Shown: in pieces, positions 1 to 8,547 of the stretch | Numbering within the stretch: the first letter of the stretch is position 1 | How the letters are laid out: each line of letters begins with the position of its first letter | Assembly (NCBI RefSeq): GCF_002812805.1 | Contig: NZ_NMUM01000030.1 | Span: forward strand, 310,001-374,000 | Length of the DNA stretch: 64,000 bases | Reading direction: 5' to 3' | From: Microbacterium lacus | Lineage (GTDB): Bacteria > Actinomycetota > Actinomycetes > Actinomycetales > Microbacteriaceae | Made by a program: the position numbers and the translations under genes | The notes under the pieces: generated by a model | Databases searched by the model: none | The model's input: only the letters and a program-made list of their open reading frames with translations | Told to the model about the DNA's origin: nothing

Positions 1-2821
1 GTGCGGTGTACTCCGTGCTCGAGGCGGTGGGAGTAGACCCGTCCAGTGTGTAGTGAATCTCGGCGCCCTGGTCGCTGCTGGTCAGCTCGATGGTCTGCGC
101 GGCGTAGTAGCGGCCCGCGGGGACACTGGGGACCGGGGTGGAGACGGGCGTGCCGAACACGGCGACCTCGTACAGTCCGTCACCCCAGCCGGTGACACTG
201 CCGCCGTCTTTGATCTTGGTCACACCGGTGACGGTGAGTTTCACGTACCGGTAGGACGCTGTGCTGTTGACCTTGTCAATCAGGTATCCAGGACGGGTGT
301 TGTTGGTCTGGTCGACGAGCTTTGTGAAGTCGGAGCCGTCCAGCGAACCGGAAATCGTGTACTTGTACGCCGCCTCGGACCCGTTGTACAGGAACGTGGT
401 CGTATCGATCTCGGTGAGGCGGTGCGCCGTGCCGAGGTCGATGACCGCATCGTACGGGTACGCGTTGGCGGCGCCTTCATTGCCCGAGCGGAAGAACCCG
501 GAGGCGGCAAGGTCTGCGCCGTCGGTGATGACGCCCTGGTTGTTGTTGGCGGATGCTCCATCAACGGAAACACTCACCGGCTTGTTCAGGGACACGAGGC
601 GTCCGGACTGCACCGGGACGAGTCCCGTGCCTGGGTAGTACTCGACGGTGCTGTAATACTCCATCGACGCGAAGCCGGCGTTGAAGCTCACCGGCAGCAG
701 GCGCGGGTAGTTGCCTGTGCTTTCCGCGGGCGTCCAGTTGGCACCCCACCGCCACCCGTACAGTGCATAGCTGTTCTCACCGAACTCGGAGACACCGGTG
801 GATTGCGTGCCGTAGGTGGCGGCGTTTCCGAGCTCCCGCAGGTCGGTCCAGGGTCCGGCAAGGGACCCGGCGGACGCATAGTTCGCCTGGCTGGGCAGCC
901 ACCCGGATGCCTTGGAACTGAAGAAGTAGTAGGTGTCTCCGTTGCGGGTGATCTGAGGTGTTTCGCGGCCTTGCCCCTGGAAGGCGGTCGCGACCAGGGT
1001 GTCGGGTGCAGTCCAGGAGCTGTTGAGCTTGATAATCGCGATATCCGCGTTGGTGTTGGTTGCGGTGCTCACGTAGGCGGAGCCATCGGTGTCGGTGAAC
1101 ACCGACATATCGCGGGAATCTTTCCCCAGCGGGCGGCCACTGAAGGTGACGGACAGGTCACCGCCGACGGTGACCTCGGCCAGGAACAGTTCGGCTTCGT
1201 TGTAGTCAGCAGCGTTCTCCCGGTGCGCAGCGATGATGACCTTGCCGGTGGCGGGGTTGAGGTGCGCGGAGAAGCTTTCCAGCTTGGTGTCCTCGAGCGT
1301 GGTCAGCGTCCGCGCCGTGCCGAAGGTTCGCCCATCGGTGGAGGCCGCCTCGGTGATCGTGGTGGAGCCGCCCTCGCCGGTCGTGGCGTACAGATAATAG
1401 GCGTCGCCGACTTTCACTCCGCGCGGCAGGCCGAGGTCATTGCCGTTGGTCGTGTTGTCCCAGACCGCCGGGCTACCCGTGGGGGTGTACGTGCGCACCG
1501 CTGCGGGCACAGAGGTGCCGATCTCGGCATCATTGTGGAAGGCTTTGACCGTGTACGTGAGGGCCACATCTGAGCCCAAGGCGTAGTCGTCGACAGTGTC
1601 GCCGGTCGTCGTCGCGATCAGATCGGAGCCGCGGAAGACCTCGTACCGGGTTGCCTCGGACACAGCATCCCAGGTCACCTTGACGTTGTCCGCAGCCGTC
1701 CCGCCGGCGAGTTTGAATGCGGTGGCCGTCGCGCCCCACACGCTGATCGTCAGTTGGGCGGAACTGATCGCGCTGACATCGTCGCCGACCGCGGCGATCG
1801 TCTTGATGGCGGCGCTGTGACTGAGCGTGAACGGCGCCGTATACGGGGTGCTTCCCGTCGTCGGCTCGCTGCCGTCCAGGGTATAGAAGATCTCAGCACC
1901 CGCAGTCGGCGACGAGATCGACACCGTCTTGGCGGCGTTGAATGTGCCGGACCCTGGAGTAATCACCGGCGCCGCGGTGGTGCTGGCAACTTTCGAAACA
2001 CCCAGCCAGCTGACTACCGGCCATCCGCCGGCAACCTCACTGAAAGACAACCGGTAGACCCCGTCGGTCTGTGCCTCCACGGCACCGGCGGCGACAACGA
2101 CGGATCCCTTGTTCAACTGCATGTCGGTGACGACCGGCGTAGCCGTGCCATCCGGTGCGATCAGTGTGACGTTCTGCTTGCGACCGGGGGTGTTCCACCA
2201 CTCGTAGGCTCCGACCGTGATCGCGTACTTCCCTTTTGCGAGGGTCAGCACGTACGAGGCCGGGTTGTCATCTGCGTACAGTCCGGTCTGGTCCTTGCGA
2301 GAACCGGAATCGTTCTTTGCCACCCAGTCCGGCTTGTTCCCCGCGGTGCCATTCAGGTCGTAACCCCACGTTGCCGTCCCGCTGTACTGCTGGTCAGGGC
2401 TTACGTTGAGAAGCGTTGCCTGCTCCCCCACGCCGGCGAGCTGCTGGGCAGCCGTGAACTCCACTGAGTTGGATGTCCCGGAGTCGATGAGATAGACCAG
2501 ATCTTTGGGGACGACCTCGACGGTCGCGGCAACCGTGTCCCCACCATCCAAGGTGCCCGTGACGCTCCGGGTGACGTACGCGGTCCCGGTGTCCACAGTC
2601 GGCCAGGTCACCGCCCGGCTCACCCGGCCCACGGTGACAGTAGCCGGCAACGTGGTCGTTGCCGTGTCCTCATAGGCTGCCGCCCGCACGTGCCCGGTGT
2701 CGGGCGTGACCTCGGCCGCGGTCGCGGCGCTCGGTGCTGCCACAAGGGACAGCAGCAGCCCCAGAGCGGTTACTGCGACTGCGGAGGCAGAAGCGGAAGA
2801 AACGGGCGACGTCTTCGTCAT
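1..2821 (-). CDS. Secreted multidomain GH43-like exo-galactanase (partial, C-terminus beyond window)
   Basis: Read from ATG at 2821; the frame stays open to base 1, so only the first 940 residues are present. Order: signal peptide (about 1-33, hydrophobic core then AAPSAATAA); bacterial Ig-like domain (about 40-105); a galactose-binding-like beta domain (about 105-280); a chitobiase C-terminal-type repeat (AEIFYTLDGSEPTT, about 285-350); fibronectin-III-like domain (about 360-450); a five-bladed-propeller GH43 domain (about 455-735); an F5/8 C (CBM32-like) domain (about 735-890); and the start of a second chitobiase-type repeat (AEIHYTLDGSTPTA). In the GH43 part, SRDMSVFTDTDGSAY and GQGRETPQI...YYFFSSKASGW resemble the GH43_24 exo-beta-1,3-galactanase group, by recall rather than alignment. 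Likely role: trimming galactan outside the cell for the importer at 4.2-7.5 kb. LacI-type operators lie 42-70 bases upstream of the start. Confidence 0.8.
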   Translation of the reverse strand, partial: MTKTSPVSSASASAVAVTALGLLLSLVAAPSAATAAEVTPDTGHVRAAAYEDTATTTLPATVTVGRVSRAVTWPTVDTGTAYVTRSVTGTLDGGDTVAATVEVVPKDLVYLIDSGTSNSVEFTAAQQLAGVGEQATLLNVSPDQQYSGTATWGYDLNGTAGNKPDWVAKNDSGSRKDQTGLYADDNPASYVLTLAKGKYAITVGAYEWWNTPGRKQNVTLIAPDGTATPVVTDMQLNKGSVVVAAGAVEAQTDGVYRLSFSEVAGGWPVVSWLGVSKVASTTAAPVITPGSGTFNAAKTVSISSPTAGAEIFYTLDGSEPTTGSTPYTAPFTLSHSAAIKTIAAVGDDVSAISSAQLTISVWGATATAFKLAGGTAADNVKVTWDAVSEATRYEVFRGSDLIATTTGDTVDDYALGSDVALTYTVKAFHNDAEIGTSVPAAVRTYTPTGSPAVWDNTTNGNDLGLPRGVKVGDAYYLYATTGEGGSTTITEAASTDGRTFGTARTLTTLEDTKLESFSAHLNPATGKVIIAAHRENAADYNEAELFLAEVTVGGDLSVTFSGRPLGKDSRDMSVFTDTDGSAYVSTATNTNADIAIIKLNSSWTAPDTLVATAFQGQGRETPQITRNGDTYYFFSSKASGWLPSQANYASAGSLAGPWTDLRELGNAATYGTQSTGVSEFGENSYALYGWRWGANWTPAESTGNYPRLLPVSFNAGFASMEYYSTVEYYPGTGLVPVQSGRLVSLNKPVSVSVDGASANNNQGVITDGADLAASGFFRSGNEGAANAYPYDAVIDLGTAHRLTEIDTTTFLYNGSEAAYKYTISGSLDGSDFTKLVDQTNNTRPGYLIDKVNSTASYRYVKLTVTGVTKIKDGGSVTGWGDGLYEVAVFGTPVSTPVPSVPAGRYYAAQTIELTSSDQGAEIHYTLDGSTPTASSTEYTA

Positions 2822-2862
2822 TTTGGATCCGTTCGTGGACGCAAGGGTCAAATACACGCCAA

Positions 2863-2891
2863 TGTTTGCGCTGCCATTGTTTGCGTAAACA
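2863..2891. promoter_or_regulatory. LacI-family operator pair upstream of the secreted galactanase gene
   Basis: TGTTTGCGTAAACA at 2878-2891 has perfect TGTTT/AAACA arms. A poorer copy, TGTTTGCGCTGCCA, lies at 2863-2876, directly next to it. The same 14-mer occurs at 4166-4179 in front of the sugar transporter, and a variant at 3980-3993 in front of the repressor gene. The position, between the gene start at 2821 and the end of the repressor gene at 2931, fits repression by the adjacent LacI protein. Confidence 0.75.
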
Positions 2892-2930
2892 CTGACGGTA
2901 GCCGTTGACGGCGAGTCCGTCTAGAGGGAG

Positions 2931-3962
2931 TTAGCGGGAGGGCGCGGCGGTGCTGCGTCGAACGATTAGCTCCGTGGGAACCAGATCACCGCGTTCCCGG
3001 GGCTGGCCCTCGATCGCGGCGACAAGCGCCTGCAGCGACGCCACGCCGACCTGGTCAAAGTGCTGACGGATGGTCGTGAGGGCCGGCCAGAAGCTTGCGG
3101 ATTCGGGCGTGTCGTCGAACCCGACCACGCTGATGTCCTCGGGGATACGCAGTCCTGCTTCGTGAATGGCGTGCATCACGCCCAGCGCCATCTGATCGTT
3201 CGCCGCAAAGACGGCCGTCACTTCTTCACGCAGCGCGAGCTCGCTCCCCGCCACCCTGCCGGAGTCCGCGGACCAATCGCCGACCAGGACCTCGGGCGCC
3301 GCAGCGCCGCGGCTGTGCAGCGTCGCTTTCCAGGACTCACGTCGCCGCTGTGCAGAGAAGGACTCGTCAGGGCCGGCGACGTGCCACACCGTCCGGTGAC
3401 CCAAGTCAAGTAAATGTTCCGTGGCCAGACGAGCACCTTGCGCCTGGTCGGTGTCCACGACCGGCTGATCGTACTGGGCGTTGGAGTCGACGACGACGAC
3501 CGGCAGCCCCTGCGGAAGCTCGATGTCTGACTCGTTCAGCTGGTGCGCTTCGATCAGAATCACGATTCCGTCGACAGCCTGCTCGCTCAATCGCGCAAAC
3601 GCCCCCGAGACCCTCGACTGGCTGGCCGCGCCGAGCGGGATCAATGTCAGCGCGTATCCGACCCGAGCCGCCTCCCCCGCAATCGCCTCCAGAGTGCGCA
3701 TGTTGCCGTACGAGGACAACGAGAACATGATCACGCCGATATTCCGATACCGGCCAGACTTCAGAGCGCGAGCAGCGCCGTTCGGACGGTACCCCAGACG
3801 GCGCATTGCCTCGACGACTTTTTCGCGAGTCTGCGGTCGGACAACGTTCTTGCCCGTCGCGACTCGGGAAACTGTCTGCGCAGATACGCCAGCCTCGCGG
3901 GCCACGTCCATGATGGAAGGCTCACGCCGTGGGGCGACCTCTACAGATTGGTTCAGCATCAT
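2931..3962 (-). CDS. LacI-family transcriptional repressor of the galactan locus
   Basis: A 343-residue protein of standard LacI length. The N-terminal helix-turn-helix is clear (IMDVAREAGVSAQTVSRVATG, about 17-37), followed by the hinge (RPNGAARALKSG) and a periplasmic-binding-protein-like effector domain (IGVIMFSL...VAAIEG). The start is one of two tandem ATGs (3962 or 3959), preceded by GGAG. It lies between the secreted galactanase gene (same strand, downstream) and the divergent sugar importer. Near-identical operators occur at its own promoter, at the importer promoter and before the galactanase gene, so it is probably autoregulated and controls the whole locus. The inducer is probably a galactose-containing sugar, inferred from the neighbouring GH35 and galE. 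Confidence 0.92.
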   Translation of the reverse strand: MMLNQSVEVAPRREPSIMDVAREAGVSAQTVSRVATGKNVVRPQTREKVVEAMRRLGYRPNGAARALKSGRYRNIGVIMFSLSSYGNMRTLEAIAGEAARVGYALTLIPLGAASQSRVSGAFARLSEQAVDGIVILIEAHQLNESDIELPQGLPVVVVDSNAQYDQPVVDTDQAQGARLATEHLLDLGHRTVWHVAGPDESFSAQRRRESWKATLHSRGAAAPEVLVGDWSADSGRVAGSELALREEVTAVFAANDQMALGVMHAIHEAGLRIPEDISVVGFDDTPESASFWPALTTIRQHFDQVGVASLQALVAAIEGQPRERGDLVPTELIVRRSTAAPSR

Positions 3963-3979
3963 CGCTCCACATTCTTGGA

Positions 3980-3998
3980 TGTTTGCGTTGACATTATA
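3980..3998 (-). promoter_or_regulatory. Promoter -10 and operator of the lacI-family gene
   Basis: On the minus strand a perfect TATAAT -10 box is read at 3998-3993, followed at once by an operator copy whose plus-strand sequence is TGTTTGCGTTGACA (3980-3993). An operator overlapping the -10 and the start region is the usual layout for autorepression. No convincing -35 was found at the right distance. Confidence 0.65.
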
Positions 3999-4132
3999 CG
4001 CGAGACCCGGGTTTTCACTGTTTCACCCGCGATTTTGCCGGCGTTGCGCCTCGATCCATGTCGCCCCATTGGCCCGCCAAGGCTTCGGCGATTTGTCATC
4101 ACCTTGATTGCGGGGTGGGATTGTCACAGAAT

Positions 4133-4179
4133 GTTTGCGTTGACATCGTTCGACATCCGTCATATGTTTGCGTAAACAG
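4133..4179 (+). promoter_or_regulatory. Sugar-importer promoter bracketed by two LacI-type operators
   Basis: TTGACA (4141-4146) and TATGTT (4164-4169) are separated by 17 bases, a near-consensus sigma-70-type promoter. Operator 1, TGTTTGCGTTGACA (4133-4146), covers the -35. Operator 2, TGTTTGCGTAAACA (4166-4179), covers the -10 and start site. A bound repressor would block both hexamers. The first gene starts 43 bases further on, at 4223. Confidence 0.8.
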
Positions 4180-4222
4180 CCCCGGGATTTCTGACCCGGG
4201 AACACGAAAAGGTACTCCGTCA

Positions 4223-5146
4223 ATGACGACCACAATCGCACCCGTGCCGCCCTTGGCGGCCCGCGCCCGGCCGCGCCGAGAACGGCGAGACTGGCGAGGA
4301 TGGACCTTCGTAGGCCCCTTCCTAGTGGTCTTCGCCCTGGTTTTCATCGCACCCGTTCTTTACGCGCTCTACTTGAGCCTGTTCCGCAACCAGCTGGTAG
4401 GCGGTAACGCGTTCGTTGGGCTCGAGAATTACCTTCGCGTTTTCGGTGACGCACAGTTCTGGGAGGGGTTCTGGCACGTCTCGCTGTTCCTCGTCATCCA
4501 GGTGCCGATAATGCTGGGCCTCGCCATGCTGGCGGCACTGGCGATCGACAGCGCTCGCCTGCATGGCTCGGGCTTCTTTCGCATCGTCATCTTCCTGCCC
4601 TACGCCGTACCCGGCGTCGTCGCGGTACTGATGTGGGGGTTCATCTACGGCGGCAACTTCGGACTGGCCGGCAACATCAACGATGCCGTCGGATTCGAGC
4701 TGATCACCCCCTTCGCCCGCGACTGGATCCTCGCCTCCATCGGCAACATCGTGACCTGGGAGTTCGTCGGCTACAACATGCTGATCTTCTACTCCGCACT
4801 CCGCACAATTCCCGCAGATCTCTATGAAGCGGCGGAGATCGACGGCGCCGGCCAATTCCGGATCATCACCGCGATCAAGATCCCCTCCCTACGCGGCGCG
4901 ATCGTGATCGCGACGATCTTCTCCATCATCGGCAGCTTCCAGCTGTTCAACGAACCAAACATCCTCAAACCCCTCGCACCCAACGTGATCACCACCTTCT
5001 TCACCCCCAACATGTACGCCTACAACCTGTCCTTCGCCGGGCAGCAGTACAACTACTCAGCGACCGTGGCCATTGTGATGGGTGTGATCACCGCGGTGAT
5101 CGCCTACGTCGTGCAGCTGCGCGGATCCCGGGCGGAGACACGATGA
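4223..5146 (+). CDS. Sugar ABC transporter permease, MalF type (CUT1)
   Basis: A 307-residue inner-membrane permease with about six hydrophobic segments after an Arg-rich cytoplasmic N-terminus (RARPRRERRDWRGW). The conserved permease loop that contacts the ATPase is visible (YEAAEIDGAGQFRIITAIKIP, EAA motif with G). ATG 4223 was chosen because GAAAAGG precedes it by ten bases and the frame upstream has no protein-like sequence. It overlaps the next permease by four bases (ATGA). The substrate is probably a galactose-containing oligosaccharide released by the secreted GH43 protein. The locus encodes no ATPase, so a shared MsiK-type ATPase encoded elsewhere is likely. Confidence 0.93.
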   Translation: MTTTIAPVPPLAARARPRRERRDWRGWTFVGPFLVVFALVFIAPVLYALYLSLFRNQLVGGNAFVGLENYLRVFGDAQFWEGFWHVSLFLVIQVPIMLGLAMLAALAIDSARLHGSGFFRIVIFLPYAVPGVVAVLMWGFIYGGNFGLAGNINDAVGFELITPFARDWILASIGNIVTWEFVGYNMLIFYSALRTIPADLYEAAEIDGAGQFRIITAIKIPSLRGAIVIATIFSIIGSFQLFNEPNILKPLAPNVITTFFTPNMYAYNLSFAGQQYNYSATVAIVMGVITAVIAYVVQLRGSRAETR

Positions 5147-6021
5147 CCGCCCCCACCCTCGTTCGCAACAAGCCCACCCACCCGCGGCGGTCAGTCACCC
5201 TCACGGTGGTCATGACCCTGTTTCTCATCTACACCCTCGTGCCACTGTGGTGGCTTGTCGTCAACTCGACCAAGACACAGGCCGGGCTGTTCGACAGTTT
5301 TGGACTGTGGTTCGCCGACGACTTCGTCTTCTTCCAGAACCTTGCCGAGACCGTGACCTACCGCGACGGGATCTTTGTCCGCTGGCTCGGCAACACCCTG
5401 CTGTATGTGGTAATCGGCGCCGGGGGCGCGACAGCCCTCGCAACTCTCGCCGGATATGGAATGGCGAAATATAAGTTCCCCGGCCGTCGCGCTGTCTTCG
5501 CGATCGTTCTGGGCGCCATCGCCATCCCCGGAACGGCACTGGCGGTGCCGACGTTTCTGATGTTCAGCGAGCTCGGCCTGACCAACACGCCCTGGGCGAT
5601 CATCATCCCGTCGCTGATCAGTCCGTTCGGGATGTATCTCGTGTGGATTTACGCGATCGATGCCGTCCCGACAGAGTTGCTGGAAGCCGCCCGGATGGAT
5701 GGCGCCGGCGAGATCCGCACCTTCTTCACCATTTCCCTGCGCCTGCTCACACCCGGCATCGTCACCGTCGCACTCTTCGCCGTCGTCGCGACCTGGAACA
5801 ACTACTTCCTGCCTCTGATCATGCTGAGCAATCCCGAGTGGTATCCGCTTACCGTTGGCCTCAACCAATGGAACGCGCAAGCGACCGGGGTATCCGCGCA
5901 GCCGATCTACAACCTGGTGATCATGGGCTCGCTGCTCACGATCGTCCCCATTGTCGTCGCCTTCCTCTTCCTGCAGCGGTACTGGCAGTCGGGGCTGAGC
6001 GCCGGAAGCGTCAAGCAGTGA
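5143..6021 (+). CDS. Sugar ABC transporter permease, MalG type (CUT1)
   Basis: A 292-residue partner permease with about six membrane segments and the EAA loop (LLEAARMDGAGEIRTFFTISLRLLTPG). It ends in the usual MalG manner (FLFLQRYWQSGLSAGSVKQ; family proteins end in ...GLTAGAVKG). It starts inside the stop of the upstream permease, so the two are translationally coupled. Together they form the membrane channel for the lipoprotein encoded next. Confidence 0.93.
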   Translation: MTAPTLVRNKPTHPRRSVTLTVVMTLFLIYTLVPLWWLVVNSTKTQAGLFDSFGLWFADDFVFFQNLAETVTYRDGIFVRWLGNTLLYVVIGAGGATALATLAGYGMAKYKFPGRRAVFAIVLGAIAIPGTALAVPTFLMFSELGLTNTPWAIIIPSLISPFGMYLVWIYAIDAVPTELLEAARMDGAGEIRTFFTISLRLLTPGIVTVALFAVVATWNNYFLPLIMLSNPEWYPLTVGLNQWNAQATGVSAQPIYNLVIMGSLLTIVPIVVAFLFLQRYWQSGLSAGSVKQ

Positions 6022-6109
6022 CGAGAGGCACCGCATGACGCCCACCGAACCCTCTCAACCGGCACTCGTCCGGACATTCCGAGTACAACGATGTGAAAGG
6101 AAACACAGC

Positions 6110-7465
6110 ATGAATTACCCGACTAGCCGCGCCGCATTCACCAGGCGCGCACTCACGGTCCTCGCGACCGGGGCAGTCATCGGCGTAACACTGGCCGCCT
6201 GCTCCGGCGGTGGCGGCGGTGACACCGCAGCCCCGGGGTCAGACACCGATGTCGAGGCCGCGCTCGAGGCTGGTGGCTCGCTCACCTACTGGTCCTGGAC
6301 CCCGCAGGCCGAATCTCAGGTCGCCGCGTTCGAGGAGGCATACCCGAACGTTGACGTCGAACTGGTCAACGCCGGCACCGGTAACGACCAGTACACCAAA
6401 CTGCAGAACGCCATCACCGCAGGCTCCGGCGCCCCGGATGTCGTGCAGATCGAGTATGGCGCACTTCCGCAGTACGCACTCTCGGAGTCGCTGCTGGACC
6501 TCACCCCGTACGGGTTCGCGGACCTCGAGGACGACTACACCGCCTCTACCTGGAGCCAGGTCGTCTTCGACGACAAGATCTACGGCCTCCCCCAGGATTC
6601 CGGTCCCACCGCGCTGTTCTACAACGCGACCATCTTCGACCAGTACGGCATCGAGGTCCCCACCACGTGGGACGAATACCTTGCCGCGGCGCAGAAGCTG
6701 CACGCCGCCGACCCGACGAAGTACATCACCAGCGACACCGGTGATGCCGGCTTCACGATGACCTCGATCTGGCAGGCCGGTGGCCTGCCGTTCAAGACCG
6801 AAGGCACCAACGTGACCGTGAACCTGCAGGACGAGGGCACGAAGCGCTGGGCGGACTTCTGGAGTCAGCTGACCGAGAACGACCTCGTCTCTCCCGTGCC
6901 CGGGTGGAGCGATGACTGGTACCGCGGACTGGCCGACGGTGGGGTTGCATCGCTGGTCATCGGCGCGTGGATGCCTGGTGTGCTGGAAGGCTCCGTGCCC
7001 GACGCCGCCGGTGACTGGCGCGTCGCACCGGTCCCCACATGGGATGGCACGCCTGCCTCCTCGGAGAACGGTGGCGGTGGGCAGTCGGTGACCGCTCAGA
7101 CTGAGAACCCTGCACTGGCGGCAGGATTCCTGAAGTGGCTGAACAACAGCGACGAAAGCCTGAAGATCTTCACGGACGAGGGCGGCTTCCCGTCCACGAA
7201 CGCGCAGCTGACTGACCCGGAGTTCCTCTCCTACGAGTCGGACTACTTCGGTGGCCAGAAGATCAACGAGGTGCTCGGCGCGGCTGCTGCGGACGTCATC
7301 CCGGGCTGGTCGTACCTGCCCTTCCAGGTGTATGCCAACAGCATCTTCGGTGACACCGCCGGTCAGGCGTGGGCGAACAAGACCGACCTGAACGAGGGTC
7401 TGATCGCCTGGCAGGACGCCATCATCGAATACGGCAACCAGCAGGGCTTCACGGTTAGCCAGTAG
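6110..7465 (+). CDS. Sugar ABC transporter substrate-binding lipoprotein
   Basis: A 451-residue extracytoplasmic solute-binding protein of family 1. ATG 6110 is chosen over an in-frame ATG at 6035 because GAAAGGA (6095-6101) precedes it and the signal peptide begins right after it (TRRALTVLATGAVIGVTLAAC). The lipobox LAAC predicts lipid attachment at the cysteine, followed by a Gly/Asp-rich linker. The body shows typical family features: LTYWSWTPQAESQ, APDVVQIEYGALPQYA and PTTWDEYLAAAQKL. It captures the sugar for the two permeases just upstream. A strong stem-loop follows the stop and could favour high expression of this gene relative to those downstream. Confidence 0.94.
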   Translation: MNYPTSRAAFTRRALTVLATGAVIGVTLAACSGGGGGDTAAPGSDTDVEAALEAGGSLTYWSWTPQAESQVAAFEEAYPNVDVELVNAGTGNDQYTKLQNAITAGSGAPDVVQIEYGALPQYALSESLLDLTPYGFADLEDDYTASTWSQVVFDDKIYGLPQDSGPTALFYNATIFDQYGIEVPTTWDEYLAAAQKLHAADPTKYITSDTGDAGFTMTSIWQAGGLPFKTEGTNVTVNLQDEGTKRWADFWSQLTENDLVSPVPGWSDDWYRGLADGGVASLVIGAWMPGVLEGSVPDAAGDWRVAPVPTWDGTPASSENGGGGQSVTAQTENPALAAGFLKWLNNSDESLKIFTDEGGFPSTNAQLTDPEFLSYESDYFGGQKINEVLGAAAADVIPGWSYLPFQVYANSIFGDTAGQAWANKTDLNEGLIAWQDAIIEYGNQQGFTVSQ

Positions 7466-7478
7466 CCCCCGGAAGAAA

Positions 7479-7517
7479 GCGGCGTGGCCAGCCAGACCCG
7501 ACGGCTGGCCACGCCGC
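7479..7517. terminator. Strong stem-loop after the binding-protein gene
   Basis: A perfect 15-bp inverted repeat with a 9-base loop: arms 7479-7493 (GCGGCGTGGCCAGCC) and 7503-7517. It starts 14 bases after the stop at 7465 and lies 94 bases before the next gene. There is no T-tract, so it may be a partial terminator or an mRNA-stabilising hairpin, as is common between a binding-protein gene and downstream genes. Confidence 0.7.
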
Positions 7518-7611
7518 CCCACCATCCCTACGACATGAATTCCCCCACCATGCCCGCCATTCGCACCCGCCAGCCGTCGCGGAGCGGCGCGGCGAATCTG
7601 GAAGGGATACC

Positions 7612-8499
7612 GTGCGACTGAACGACTTCCGCATCCGCGATCCCTACATCCTGGCCGACGCGACCTCGGGTTCCTATTTCCTCTACGGCACCACCGATCT
7701 CGACCCCTGGTCCGGCCCAGGCGTCGGCTTTGACGCCTACCGCAGCACCAACCTCGAGGACTGGTCCGGACCCGTAGCCGTGTTCCGGCCCCCCGCGGAC
7801 TTCTGGGGAACAGCCCAGTTCTGGGCACCGGAAGTGCACGCCCACTCCGGCCGCTACTTCATGTTCGCTACCTTCGCAGGCGAAGGGCGATCACGCGGCA
7901 CACAAGTACTCGTAGCTGAGCAACCTGAAGGCCCGTTCCTGCCGTGGAGCGATGGCCCAGTCACACCCGAGGATTGGGAGAGTTTGGACGGCACGCTGCA
8001 CATCGACCCACACGGAAGACCGTGGCTGGTGTTCTGTCACGAGTGGGTACAGATCGGTGATGGGTCGATCGCGGCGCTACGACTGACCAGCGACTTGAAG
8101 AAGGCCGCGACCACACCCGTCGTTCTGTTCCACGCCTCGGAAGCGCCGTGGACGCGCCCCGTGCCCGGCACCGCGAATTACGTTACCGACGGGCCATTCT
8201 TGACCCGCGACAGCATCACCGGCGAACTTGTGATGCTGTGGTCAAGCCTCAGCGATACTGGCTACACCCTTGGCGCAGCACGCTCCTCCACCAGCATCCT
8301 CGGTCCCTGGAAACATCACGACCGGCCAGTCTGGTCGCAGGACGGCGGCCACGGCATGCTTTTCACCACATTTGATGGCCGGCAGATGCTGACCCTGCAC
8401 CAACCCAACGACTCCCCCTGGGAACGCGCCACACTACTTCAGCCACGCGGACGCGGCACGACACTGGGCCCAGCCACCCCCGTTCCCGCCGAGACGTGA
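7612..8499 (+). CDS. Intracellular glycoside hydrolase family 43 protein
   Basis: A 295-residue single-domain five-bladed propeller without signal peptide, so cytoplasmic. GTG 7612 follows GGAAGGG at eight bases. The general-base region is FRIRDPYILAD (Asp about 10), and LDGTLHIDPHGRPWLVF carries the likely pKa-tuning aspartate. The position usually occupied by the general-acid glutamate reads YVTDGPFL, with Asp; similar TDGPFL sequences exist in some GH43-like subgroups, so this may be a divergent subfamily rather than a dead enzyme. The later stretch DGGHGMLFTTFDGRQMLTLHQPN is also typical of that subgroup. It probably removes a side-chain sugar (for example arabinose) from imported galacto-oligosaccharides before the GH35 enzyme acts. 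That substrate is inferred from context. Confidence 0.8.
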   Translation: MRLNDFRIRDPYILADATSGSYFLYGTTDLDPWSGPGVGFDAYRSTNLEDWSGPVAVFRPPADFWGTAQFWAPEVHAHSGRYFMFATFAGEGRSRGTQVLVAEQPEGPFLPWSDGPVTPEDWESLDGTLHIDPHGRPWLVFCHEWVQIGDGSIAALRLTSDLKKAATTPVVLFHASEAPWTRPVPGTANYVTDGPFLTRDSITGELVMLWSSLSDTGYTLGAARSSTSILGPWKHHDRPVWSQDGGHGMLFTTFDGRQMLTLHQPNDSPWERATLLQPRGRGTTLGPATPVPAET

Positions 8500-8547
8500 C
8501 CTCGCCCACCGGCCACCCCTACCCCACCTCACCCCACATTGACAACG

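Noticed and set aside
53..1573. A 506-codon plus-strand open frame
   Set aside because: Antisense to the secreted GH43 gene; the minus frame carries recognisable domains and the plus frame has none.
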